A stretch of DNA of 64,000 nucleotides from Methylotenera sp. (GTDB lineage: Bacteria; Pseudomonadota; Gammaproteobacteria; Burkholderiales; Methylophilaceae): assembly GCA_030652995.1 (NCBI GenBank), contig JAUSAG010000042.1, positions 62,001-126,000 on the forward strand, given 5' to 3'. The position numbers and the translations under genes were made by a program. The notes under the pieces were generated by a model. The model was given only the letters and a program-made list of their open reading frames with translations, ran no database searches and was not told the origin of the DNA. Below are positions 27,410 to 36,004 of the stretch, piece after piece (the first letter of the stretch is position 1; every line of letters begins with the position of its first letter).

Positions 27410-27546
27410 AGCAACCTCTTAATATCTATATACCTAAAACCAAATGATCTTGGGTAGTTAAAGCAAATTATTACCGCTGGAGAAAAACTATTGACTGTTA
27501 TTTTTTTAATTTAAGTCATTCATGCCAATCCAATTGACAACTTAAT

Positions 27547-27562
27547 GAGACCTTTGCACGAA
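27547..27562 (+). repeat. AGACCTTTGCACGAA repeat, copy 1
   Basis: The 15-mer AGACCTTTGCACGAA occurs here and again at 56571-56585, both in gene-free DNA beside decayed elements. Its form resembles a solitary insertion-sequence terminus, but no transposase is attached at either place. Confidence 0.4.
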
Positions 27563-27632
27563 TGCAGTTTCTGCTCTTTTCTAGCAACCAGCCATACAAC
27601 TGCGCTGTATCGACAAACCGCGCTTAAGATTA

Positions 27633-27666
27633 AAAGCCTTACCACGCTAATGCTTGGTAAGGCTTT
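27633..27666 (-). terminator. Strong terminator downstream of the ompA-like gene
   Basis: AAAGCCTTACCA (27633-27644) and TGGTAAGGCTTT (27655-27666) pair perfectly over 12 bp with a 10-base loop. On the minus strand the stem is followed by a short U-run (CTTTTA). It separates the ompA-like gene from the giant-protein operon, so the two are transcribed independently. Confidence 0.85.
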
Positions 27667-27701
27667 GGTTTTACTTCATCAATCCTTGTTAAATTAATTA
27701 A

Positions 27702-28808
27702 CTATTTGCAACCTGATTCACGTTGTTTTTCAGCAGAAAGAACAACACGACGGTTAGGTGCTAAACATTCAACTAATTTTTTACCTTTTGCACCAGTACA
27801 TTCAACTACGGGTTCTGACTCCCCTTTACCTACAGCTTGTAAACGATTTGCATCAACGCCCTGTGACACCAGGTAATCTTTTATTTGATTAGCACGGCGC
27901 TCTGATAGTTTTTGGTTGTATGCTTCTGATCCGATGCGGTCTGTATGCCCAGCCACCATGACTAACTCGATATCTGGGTTTGCTTTGATTTTAGCTACGG
28001 CATCATCTAATGCTGACTTACCATCATCCTTTAGTTTTGATTTATCAAAACCAAATAATTTTTCAGCTGAGATCGTAATGGTCTCCAATGTTGGCTTACA
28101 GGCTTCAGGGGCTGGAGTTGGCGCAGGCGTTGGCTCAACTACCGCAATTGGCTCAGGCCTTGGTGCAATCACTGCTGGCGCTGGTTCTGGCGCTACCACT
28201 ACAGGCATAGGTGCTGGTGCACCAAAGCGGAAGATACCGCCTAAGTTCAATAAAGTGTTACCAATAGTGCCGTCAGCATCAAATGTTGTACCTGTCGCTT
28301 TAGCATTTGAACGAGTCCATTGATGGCGTAAATCAGCTTGCAAACCAAAAGTATCGTTGAATAGGTATTGCGCACCCACACCAACGTTTGCTAACCATGA
28401 AGTTTTGCTCTTATCAGTAATAGCAATATTGCTGTAATCAACATTGTTACGCGCAGCACCTAAACCAGCCAGCAAGAATGGGCGGAATTTATCACGGCTG
28501 AACATATACAATGCATCCACGCCTAATGTTGTTTGTTTATATCTGCCACCAACACCTGCAATATTGGTATCTTCGCTTGCACTGTTGTAACCTAACCCAC
28601 CTTGAATGTCCCAGCTTTGGCTTATTTCTTTACCAAGTTTGATGAATGCGCCACCACCATTATTTGCATCTAAATCGCTATCTGTGTTCATGTAGCTTAC
28701 GCCTGGTACAGCATACCAAGCACCACGATACATATCCTCAGCTGATGCAGCAAATGTTGAAACACCCAACATTGCTGCCACTGCGATATTAATAAGAGTT
28801 TTATTCAT
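27702..28808 (-). CDS. OmpA-family outer-membrane protein with N-terminal barrel
   Basis: A 368-residue OmpA-type porin. Residues 1-23 are a signal peptide (ending ASA). The N-terminal eight-strand barrel (about 24-195) contains YRGAWYAVPGVSYMNTDSDL, ALYMFSRDKFRPFLLAGLG and LQADLRHQWTRSN. A proline-rich linker (about 200-235, APRPEPIAVVEPTPAPTPAP) leads to the OmpA peptidoglycan-binding domain with KLFGFDKSKL, AGHTDRIGSEAYNQKLSERRA and NRRVVLSAEK. An AGGAAG site precedes the ATG. It has its own terminator. Compared with the OmpA-domain protein at 15249 this one has a real barrel, so it is the main structural OmpA of the pair. Confidence 0.93.
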   Translation of the reverse strand: MNKTLINIAVAAMLGVSTFAASAEDMYRGAWYAVPGVSYMNTDSDLDANNGGGAFIKLGKEISQSWDIQGGLGYNSASEDTNIAGVGGRYKQTTLGVDALYMFSRDKFRPFLLAGLGAARNNVDYSNIAITDKSKTSWLANVGVGAQYLFNDTFGLQADLRHQWTRSNAKATGTTFDADGTIGNTLLNLGGIFRFGAPAPMPVVVAPEPAPAVIAPRPEPIAVVEPTPAPTPAPEACKPTLETITISAEKLFGFDKSKLKDDGKSALDDAVAKIKANPDIELVMVAGHTDRIGSEAYNQKLSERRANQIKDYLVSQGVDANRLQAVGKGESEPVVECTGAKGKKLVECLAPNRRVVLSAEKQRESGCK

Positions 28809-29431
28809 TTGTTTTACTTCCTAAGCTTAAAACTTCATTTAAAAAATTTGATGCGATGAAATGGACTGTCAATGACCTTCAATCAACCGACCAGCGTTAT
28901 CAGCCAGACCCTTGCTGGGCAGATGGAACATCTTGCTGGCACGCTAATTCGGTGATGCGTCAGAATCCTCAGGTCTACTTATCTCAAGTTGCACACTATG
29001 ATTCGGTTTTATACAAACCACAATCTCCACTCTATTATTACAGGCAATCGGCCACTAGGCTTTTTACCCATGCGCTCGACCGAAACCACTGCCACTGGAT
29101 TTTTACCACGCAACATTTTCCTTCGAAAAATATTGCACTTCAAATTTGAGCGCGCCAAGCTTAAAATTCAATCAGAACACTGATATTAAACGCAAAGTTA
29201 AAAGAACTAATTGCAAAATTAACAGTTATTTACACAATTAACAGTTATTTACATAACTATCAAGATGCGCCTAAACCTGCATAAAGACATCACCCACCCA
29301 TAAAGGTGGTTTGATTACTTTGACCATAATCCCTTGTTATTACACAATAATTTCCCTAATATATCTGATTGTATGATTCCAGTGATAACCACGTTACAAT
29401 AACCAATGTGAATATCTTAACTAACGAAAAA
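28809..29431. promoter_or_regulatory. Divergent control region between the ompA-like gene and the response regulator
   Basis: This 620-bp gap has no convincing gene; the open frame at 28856-29149 lacks recognisable sequence. At 29217-29254 the 19-bp unit AATTAACAGTTATTTACAC is repeated head-to-tail (18 of 19 identical), the kind of paired direct repeat an OmpR-type regulator binds. It lies about 180 bp before the response-regulator start. The rest is AT-rich promoter-like DNA. Confidence 0.6.
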
Positions 29432-30112
29432 ATGAAAATCGCATTTTTAGAAGATGAAATAAGTTCAGCTCTGCCTGTAATTGAGTGGCTTAAGGAGGCT
29501 GGACATGATGTTGACTGGTTTAAGCTGGGCCAAGAGTGTATACATGCATTACTTGATAGACGATATGACGTATGTTTGCTTGATTGGATGCTACCAGACG
29601 TCAATGGAACTGAAGTGTTGGAACACCTCAAACTAAAAGGTGCCTTGCCCCCAGTGATTTTTCTCACAAGCCGCAACACAGAAGAAGATATTGTGCGGAT
29701 ACTTCAAGCTGGAGCCGATGATTACATTGTTAAACCACCCAACAAAAAAATATTACTTTCTCGAATTGACGCATTAATACGGCGCAGTACAACCAAACCT
29801 AAAACGATTGAGCATTTCGGCCATCTCAGCGTAAATTACATGCAGCATAAATTTGAACTTGAAAGTACAGCTGTTAAGCTGACGGAGAAAGAAACTTTTC
29901 TTGCATTATATATTTTTAAGCATATTGGCACACTGGTCTCACGGACTTGTCTAAGTCAAGCTGTATGGGGTATCAGCGCAGAAATCAACTCGCGCACCAT
30001 TGATGTACACATCTGCCATTTGCGAGAAAAACTGAAGCTGACACCAGAACATGGTTGGCGGCTGAATTGCATTAATCGTCAGGGCTATCGTCTTGAACGT
30101 CTGGAATACTAA
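29432..30112 (+). CDS. OmpR/PhoB-family response regulator
   Basis: The frame is open from 29369, but family proteins begin at MKIAFLEDE, so I choose ATG 29432 (226 aa). The receiver domain has the acidic pair at residues 8-9, phospho-acceptor Asp51 in CLLDWMLPDVNG, the Ser/Thr switch region FLTSRNTEED, and Lys in DDYIVKPP. The C-terminal winged helix (about 130-226) contains LTEKETFLALYIFKHIGTLVSR and INSRTIDVHICHLREKL. It is followed within 8 bp by the LysM-FecR gene and then the CHASE2 kinase, forming a three-gene signalling operon. The paired 19-bp repeats upstream are a candidate autoregulatory site. Likely targets are the adjacent envelope genes (inference). Confidence 0.93.
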   Translation: MKIAFLEDEISSALPVIEWLKEAGHDVDWFKLGQECIHALLDRRYDVCLLDWMLPDVNGTEVLEHLKLKGALPPVIFLTSRNTEEDIVRILQAGADDYIVKPPNKKILLSRIDALIRRSTTKPKTIEHFGHLSVNYMQHKFELESTAVKLTEKETFLALYIFKHIGTLVSRTCLSQAVWGISAEINSRTIDVHICHLREKLKLTPEHGWRLNCINRQGYRLERLEY

Positions 30113-30120
30113 TTGAAGCT

Positions 30121-31743
30121 ATGAAGCAATTAACCTGTTATGGACTACTTTTAGGCTTATTGGTGAATTCAGCGGTTATAGCCGCTGATAGCGAGCCAGA
30201 GTGGCGCTACACTATTCGTCCAGGCGACACACTCATCCAGTTCTCGACACGCTACTTGGTGAAGACTGCCGACTGGGGGCAATTACAAAAACTCAATCAA
30301 ATCATTAACCCTCGTCGACTTATCCCTGGTCAGACGCTACGTATTCCGCTTCACCTGCTCAAGCAACACCCTGCACCTGCGCTAGTACTTGCGGTGACGG
30401 GTAGCGTACAAGTTAACTTACCAAACTCCGCAGCCTACGAACTCCATTCAGGCGAAAAACTTTATTCTGGTGCCAAGTTACACACAGCCGCCAACAGCAG
30501 TGCCACATTACAATTTGCGGATGGTTCTACCGCTATGGTACAACCAAACTCAATCATGCAGCTTGATACTATGAGCGTATATGAAGGTGGTGGCATGGTG
30601 GATACAAAGCTGAGATTGCAGCAAGGCCGAGCTGAAATCAAAGCTAATCCAGAGCATAAGCCAGACAATCGAATGGAAGTCATCACTCCTTCAGCGGTTG
30701 CTGCGGTTCGTGGAACAGAGTTTCGCGTTGCGGTTGAAAACGCCGTGACACTTGAAGAAACATTGGATGGTCGCGTAGGTTTAATTGCTGCGAATCAGGA
30801 AGTTCCTATTGCCGCTGGATATGGCAGTATTGCAGAACAAGGTAAGCCAGCGCGTTCACCAGTTTCACTACTGGCTGCGCCAGACGTACATGCCCTACCA
30901 ATCAAAATAGACCGCCTGCCCATGCGTTTCGAACTTGCGGCGCAAGAAAGTGCTGTGGGCTGGATTGGTCAAATTGCACCAGATACGTCTTTTCAACAAG
31001 TGTTGCTTGAAAAAACAAGCGACACACCACGTCTATCATTTGCTGACCTGCCTGATGGTAAGTACATGTTGCGTGTTCGCGCCAAGGATATTTCAGGGTT
31101 ACAGGGGGTAGATGCTGTGCATGCATTCGAGTTAAATGCCCGCCCTTTCGCACCGCTATTGCTGACTCCTGGCAACAATGCAACCGTGCGCACGGCGCAG
31201 CCAGATTTGACTTGGAGCGAGGCAAATGGCATTAATATCTATCGCATTCAATTAGCGCGCGACATTGCTTTTAGCGATAAGATTCTGGATGTATCCTCAT
31301 CTCAAAACCACCTAAAACCAACTCAGGAATTAACCCCAGGAGACTATTACTTGCATGTCGCCAGCATTGCTGGCGATGATCAGGGGCCATTTTCTGATGC
31401 AATCAAATTTACTTACAAACCAGCCCCAGTCGCGCCAGATTTAACACTATCAGCGCTATCTTTCGACGATAAATCAATGTATGTCAGTCTGCCAACACCA
31501 TTAGAAGGCTTACGATATGAAGCTGAATTGGCTTCAGACACAACACGCAACCAAGTGCTGTGGCACGGAGAAAGCATGGATGGAAAATTACAAATGCCAC
31601 GACCAGATGCTGGCAAGCAATATCTCTCGGTTCGCATGATCGATACTGATGGCACCACAAGCCCATTCTCCACGCAAATCATTGAAGTGCCCCACAAACA
31701 ACATTGGAAATTGTTATTGTTGTTGCCTTTATTTGCGTTGTAG
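30121..31743 (+). CDS. Exported LysM-FecR-domain protein
   Basis: A 540-residue protein with a signal peptide (1-21, ending VIAA). A LysM peptidoglycan-binding motif follows (about 29-80, YTIRPGDTLIQFSTRYL to LIPGQTLRIPL). A FecR domain comes next (about 105-220, with GEKLYSGAKLHTAANSSATL, VITPSAVAAVRGTEFRVAV and TLEETLDGRVGL). Repeated fibronectin-III-like segments (about 255-520) carry the pattern LPDGKYMLRVRAKDISG and LTPGDYYLHVASIAG. The last residues LLLLLPLFAL are hydrophobic and could anchor the protein. Placed between regulator and kinase, it probably senses the cell wall or surface and presents a signal to the CHASE2 domain. This arrangement recurs in betaproteobacteria, but the ligand is not known. 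Confidence 0.86.
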   Translation: MKQLTCYGLLLGLLVNSAVIAADSEPEWRYTIRPGDTLIQFSTRYLVKTADWGQLQKLNQIINPRRLIPGQTLRIPLHLLKQHPAPALVLAVTGSVQVNLPNSAAYELHSGEKLYSGAKLHTAANSSATLQFADGSTAMVQPNSIMQLDTMSVYEGGGMVDTKLRLQQGRAEIKANPEHKPDNRMEVITPSAVAAVRGTEFRVAVENAVTLEETLDGRVGLIAANQEVPIAAGYGSIAEQGKPARSPVSLLAAPDVHALPIKIDRLPMRFELAAQESAVGWIGQIAPDTSFQQVLLEKTSDTPRLSFADLPDGKYMLRVRAKDISGLQGVDAVHAFELNARPFAPLLLTPGNNATVRTAQPDLTWSEANGINIYRIQLARDIAFSDKILDVSSSQNHLKPTQELTPGDYYLHVASIAGDDQGPFSDAIKFTYKPAPVAPDLTLSALSFDDKSMYVSLPTPLEGLRYEAELASDTTRNQVLWHGESMDGKLQMPRPDAGKQYLSVRMIDTDGTTSPFSTQIIEVPHKQHWKLLLLLPLFAL

Positions 31744-31746
31744 CTG

Positions 31747-33681
31747 TTGAAGCGTCCCAATTTCAATGACCGCCTCTTTACTGGCCTGATTCTGCTAACC
31801 ACATCTCTGCTGGTTAATTTCAGCGGAGAGCTTGGGCGAGTGGATAATTTGCTCTACGACCTTGGACAAAGGCTACACAGCGACTCAACTCCATCAGACA
31901 TGGTCATAGTGGCTATTGATGAAGAAAGCCTCTCTAAGCTAGGACGTTGGCCTTGGTCACGGCATCAACACGCGAAGTTAATTAATCGCCTCAAAAATGA
32001 TGGCGCTCGTGTCATCGGTATGGATCTGATCTTTGCCGAGCCTGATACCATTGATCCATCCTCAGATAAAGCCTTGTCAGAAGCAATTCATCATGCTGGA
32101 AACGTCGTACTACCTGTGTTAATGGAAAGTAATCGAGTAAATGGCCAACTGATTGAAACGCTGCCATTACCGACGTTTTCTAATCATGCTGCCACGATGG
32201 GAAGCGTACATGTAGAGCTTGATGAAGATGGCATTGGTCGCAGTGTGTATTTGTGGGAGGGTCTAGGTATACCTGCCTGGCCTACCTTTGCACAGGCGAT
32301 TTTACAGGCAGCCAATATCAAGCCACCACATTTATCAACCACTGCACCAGAACAATCTGAGCAAGACTTTAAGCCATTCACCCTCACACGTAAGGATCAA
32401 CGCAGAGTCAGCTTTCTAGGTAAGCCGGGAAGTGTACAAAGTCTATCGTATGTGCAAGTACTGAATGGGGAATTTCCATCTGGCCTATTCAAAGACAAAA
32501 TCGTGCTAGTTGGCGCGACAGCATCTGGCATGGGAGATTTTATACCTACCCCTGTTTCTGGCTTACATCAGCCAATGTCAGGTGTTGAGTTTCATGCCAG
32601 TGTCATTGATTCTATGCGATATGACCGACTAGTCTATCAAGTACCACATTGGGTAACGGTGTTAATAAGTACATTATTGGCAATCTCCCCTATTTTATGG
32701 CTACCTCGCCTCGCACCGCTTCAAGGTTTACTCATCAGTACACTCTGGTTTACCTCCGTCGCAGGCATCAGCATGCTATTACCCAGTTTACTCGGCGTAT
32801 GGTTACCACCCTCAGCCGCACTGCTTGCCATTGCATTAGCCTACCCAATCTGGAGTTGGCGCAAACTTGCTTCAGCGCAACGTTTTTTGGATTATAGTTT
32901 GCAGCTTTTGCACCAGGATGCTGCGTGGATAGAAAGACGTATTGACAAAAATCGTAAGGTCGATCACAAGGATAATATGCAATCCCGTATTGCACAGGTG
33001 CAGACTGCCTCGCAACGACTCAGACAATTACATGAAGATCGCCTTGAGACACTGGCATTTATCTCGCACGATTTACGTGCACCGTTAATTGCAGCCATTT
33101 TTCATATGGAATCTTCTGCAGATCACTTGCGCACACCATTAGAGCGTGCATTGAAACTTGCTGAAGACTTTTTGCAGGTATCACGTGCCGAAATGATGGA
33201 CGCCAGCCGCTGGCAAGAAATAGATTTGACAGCGGTACTGCATCAAGTCATGGATGACGCACACCTAGCCGCACGCGAAAAATCAATCCAACTTGTGCGT
33301 GAAATACCGCATGAGCCTGTCTGGCTTCAAGGCGATTTTACTCTGCTACATCGGGCCGTGCTTAATCTTGTACTGAATGCGGTCAAATTTTCTCCTGCAG
33401 ATGCTGCGGTGACGTTGGCCTTGAATGTTTCACCACAACTTGCCATCGTGAGCGTCACCGATCATGGTCCAGGTATTTCTGCCGATCAGAAAGAAAGGCT
33501 ATTCCAACGATTTAGCCAGGCTGGAAGTAATGCTGCCATGCCTAAAGGCGCAGGACTAGGCTTGTATTTCGTACGCACAGTAGCAGTCAAGCATGGTGGT
33601 AATGTAGACGTATTGAGCGAGCAAGGAAGCTTCACCCGTTTCACGATACAGCTTCCACTGGCGTTTCATTCTAATCCCTGA
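31747..33681 (+). CDS. CHASE2-domain sensor histidine kinase
   Basis: A 644-residue membrane kinase. Its TTG start lies three bases after the previous stop, so translation is probably coupled. A first membrane segment (about 8-25) precedes the extracytoplasmic CHASE2 domain (about 30-300, with VIVAIDEESLSKLGRWPWSR and GMDLIFAEPD). Three membrane helices follow (about 300-375). A linker leads to the HisKA box FISHDLRAPL with phospho-His441, and an HATPase domain with NLVLNAVKFSP, DHGPGIS and GAGLGLYFVR. The partner regulator is encoded two genes upstream. It lies next to the decayed transposon: only 22 bp separate its stop from the tnsE fragment. Confidence 0.93.
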   Translation: MKRPNFNDRLFTGLILLTTSLLVNFSGELGRVDNLLYDLGQRLHSDSTPSDMVIVAIDEESLSKLGRWPWSRHQHAKLINRLKNDGARVIGMDLIFAEPDTIDPSSDKALSEAIHHAGNVVLPVLMESNRVNGQLIETLPLPTFSNHAATMGSVHVELDEDGIGRSVYLWEGLGIPAWPTFAQAILQAANIKPPHLSTTAPEQSEQDFKPFTLTRKDQRRVSFLGKPGSVQSLSYVQVLNGEFPSGLFKDKIVLVGATASGMGDFIPTPVSGLHQPMSGVEFHASVIDSMRYDRLVYQVPHWVTVLISTLLAISPILWLPRLAPLQGLLISTLWFTSVAGISMLLPSLLGVWLPPSAALLAIALAYPIWSWRKLASAQRFLDYSLQLLHQDAAWIERRIDKNRKVDHKDNMQSRIAQVQTASQRLRQLHEDRLETLAFISHDLRAPLIAAIFHMESSADHLRTPLERALKLAEDFLQVSRAEMMDASRWQEIDLTAVLHQVMDDAHLAAREKSIQLVREIPHEPVWLQGDFTLLHRAVLNLVLNAVKFSPADAAVTLALNVSPQLAIVSVTDHGPGISADQKERLFQRFSQAGSNAAMPKGAGLGLYFVRTVAVKHGGNVDVLSEQGSFTRFTIQLPLAFHSNP

Positions 33682-33703
33682 CAAAACGCAATACTAATAT
33701 TTA

Positions 33704-34234
33704 TCACAACATTGTTTTCATCAAAGCATAAAATCTATCTGCCCAATGCTCGACAGAATCAGCAACAAGCAAACCTTTACTTGAAGCAAATGATTTGGGG
33801 TGAGAGATGGCATTGAACCTTTCCGTTCCGCAAAATTTAGTAAAAATCTGACTTGGCCACGCAAGTGATTTTTTTACTAACACTCGCTCCAACTCTCCAA
33901 GCTGTTTTTGCCAACCAGAGGGTGAGTTCAATAATAAAATCATGGTAGATAGCGAGTTAATGGCATCCGATGTGTCGACTTCTAAGATATAAAAAGTTGT
34001 TTCCTAAACGGCAATTTCAATTACGGCGATACATCGAGGATTTCCGTCAGTACTTAGCAGGTGTTTTTTACATCTAGCGATATGTGGTAGCTTTCGCAAT
34101 TGGTTTGATTTTATGATGCATCCATGCTTACTGACCAGTTGATCTAACATTTTCTGAAAACACTGGAATTTGTTTGCATACAGATGAGCATCTTCAGTGA
34201 CATCAGACACGGTATTCTGGGTATTATGGCACAT
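33704..34234 (-). pseudogene. tnsE: tnsE fragment (Tn7-family transposition protein), C-terminal half with internal stop
   Basis: Two minus-strand frames in the same phase (34234 to 34004, then to 33704) are separated by a single TAG ending at 34004. Read through, they give IAVIEIAV-stop-ETTFYILEVDTSDAIN followed by SLSTMIL, VLVKKSLAWPSQIF, ISHPKSF and SVEHWADRFY. Remembered Tn7 TnsE has LLEVDASDG, LSTKVL, VVKSSLNWPNSLF, VNHPKGL and GWAERVV in the same order, so I am confident of homology. TnsE directs Tn7 to replicating, conjugating DNA. The 5' two-thirds are missing; the frame is cut near 34231 by the IS21 remnant. The gene cannot be functional. Confidence 0.85.
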
Positions 34235-35930
34235 CGTGACCAGCCAAAACGGTCCAACGTGACCAGTGATTATGGTCTATCGTGACCAGCCAAAACGGTT
34301 TATCGTGACCGATTTTTGGGTAAGACCATAATCAGCGGTCACGATGCCATAATGACTGCAAATCGCATTAAAATGATATTACGCATATTAGCCACCTAAA
34401 CGGGTACGCTTCCAGACTTTTTGTCTGGAGACTGCATGCCCGTACTAAGGATTACTATGCGTAAAATAAAAGAAGTCCTGCGTCTGAAGCTTGAAGCCAA
34501 GCTATCACACGCACAAATCGCTGCAGCTTTAGGCATTTCCAAAGGCGTCGTTACCAAGTACATTGGGCTTGCGGTCATCGCAGGCCTGGATTGGTCTGCA
34601 ATACAAGACCAGGATGAATCAACGCTTGAGCGGCAGTTATTGGTAGTACCCCAGAAACCACCCGCGTATGTTCAGCCTGACTATGGGCGCATGCATCAGG
34701 AGCTGCGCCGTAAGGGCATGACGCTGATGCTGTTGTGGGAAGAGCATCGTGCCGATCACGCCGACAGCCAAACCTACAGCTATACCCAATTCTGTGTGCA
34801 TTACCGCCGCTTTGCCAAACAACTCAAGCGCTCCATGCGGCAGATCCATCGTGCAGGCGAGAAGTTATTCATTGATTTCGCCGGCCCCACCATGGCCTTG
34901 ACCGATGGTAGTCGCGCCCATATCTTTGTCGCTGCCATGGGCGCTTCCAGCTATACATTCGCCTGTGCTACCCCTAGTGAAACCATGGTTGACTGGCTTG
35001 AATCCACTGTACGCGCACTGCATTTTTATGGTGGCGTACCACAGCTCATCGTCCCAGATAACCCAAGGGCCATGGTGGCTGATGCCAATCGCTATGAGCC
35101 ACGCAGCAACGATACCGTACTCGACTTTGTACGGCATTATGGTACCTCGGTGCTACCGGCACGGCCTTATCATCCCCAAGACAAGGCGAAGGCCGAATCT
35201 GCTGTACAGATCGTCGAACGCTGGATCATGGCGCGTCTACGCCACCAGCGATTCGCCAGTATCCATGAAGTCAATGCGGCCATTATGCCTTTGCTGCATC
35301 AACTCAATGCAAAGCTCTTCCAGAAACTGCCAGGCAGTCGCGCCAGCACCTTTTTAGCGCTTGATGCACCGGCACTGATGCCGCTTCCATTGCAGCGTTA
35401 CGAGATCGCGCAATTCAAAACGGTCAAAGTCCATATCGACTATCACGTCGAAGTGGAGCGTCATCGTTACAGCGTACCCCATGCCTTGGTCGGCCTGGAA
35501 ATGGAAGCACGTATCACGACGCACGTGGTAGAGATACTGCATCGTGGACAACGTGTTGCCAGTCATGCGCGCAATCGCAAGAAAGGGGATTTCACTACCA
35601 TTCCCAGCCATATGCCGGAAGCGCATCGCGCACATCTGGATGTGGACGCCAGACCGGCTTATTCATTGGGGACTGAGTATTGGCCCTGCCACAGAATTGT
35701 TGGTAACACGGCTACTCGCGAAATACAAACATCCTGAACATGGCTATCGTGCCTGCTTAGGATTACTTTCGCTGGCCAAGCGTTACGGTAAGCCTAGGCT
35801 GGAAGCAGGCTGTACCGTGGCCTTGCAGATCGGCACCTACAAATACAGTCATGTACGCGACATTCTTAAGAATCGCCGCGACCAGACCAGCCAGATGCAA
35901 TCTGGCGACTTTCTATCCGTACCATATCCA
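34231..35930 (+). mobile_element. IS21-family insertion sequence remnant (no istB)
   Basis: The left end carries the repeat ATCGTGACCAGCCAAAACGG at 34233-34253 and 34279-34299, part of it again at 34302-34310, and an inverted partial copy GGTCACGAT at 34337-34345. An 11-bp inverted repeat GATTATGGTCT/AGACCATAATC is at 34268-34278 and 34323-34333. Multiple end repeats of this kind are usual for IS21. A frameshifted istA follows. The istB ATPase gene and the right end are missing, and sequence like the Tn7 right end begins at about 35930-35970. The right boundary is approximate. Confidence 0.8.
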
Positions 35931-35963
35931 CTGTACTCAGCATCCAGAAGTTTCTTCCGTTAA
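34421..35963 (+). pseudogene. istA: istA transposase, frameshifted
   Basis: The first frame (34421-35737) holds an N-terminal helix-turn-helix (LSHAQIAAALGISKGVVTKYI) and the DDE core (GEKLFIDFAGPTM, PQLIVPDNPRAMV, YHPQDKAKAESAVQIVERWI). The C-terminal part continues in another frame as WTPDRLIHWGLSIGPATELL and GYRACLGLLSLAKRYGKPRLEA to 35963. One extra base around 35640-35643 (…CTGGATG-TGGACG…) explains the shift. The last ten codons (LYSASRSFFR) do not look like an IstA end and probably lie beyond the deletion that removed istB. Confidence 0.85.
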
Positions 35964-35964
35964 T

Positions 35965-36004
35965 CTGCAAAAAATATTTATTTTCAGTAAAGAGCTATAT
36001 TACT
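35965..36004 (-). other. Inner part of the Tn7-type right end, separated by the IS4 insertion
   Basis: Read on the minus strand, AATATAGC (35994-36001) and AATAAATA (35975-35982) continue the series of AATAAAGT-type sites found outside the IS4 element. If the IS4 element and one target copy are removed, the sites are spaced 20, 20 and 19 bp. The two outer ones are listed under 37299-37353. The inner sites are degenerate. Confidence 0.55.

Noticed and set aside
28856..29149. Open frame of 97 codons in the OmpA/regulator gap
   Set aside because: Composition is rich in Tyr, His, Gln and Cys, without motif or ribosome site; most likely chance in a control region.
29369..29431. Upstream extension of the response regulator
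   Set aside because: Receiver domains begin at the MKIAFLEDE equivalent; the extension has no family similarity.
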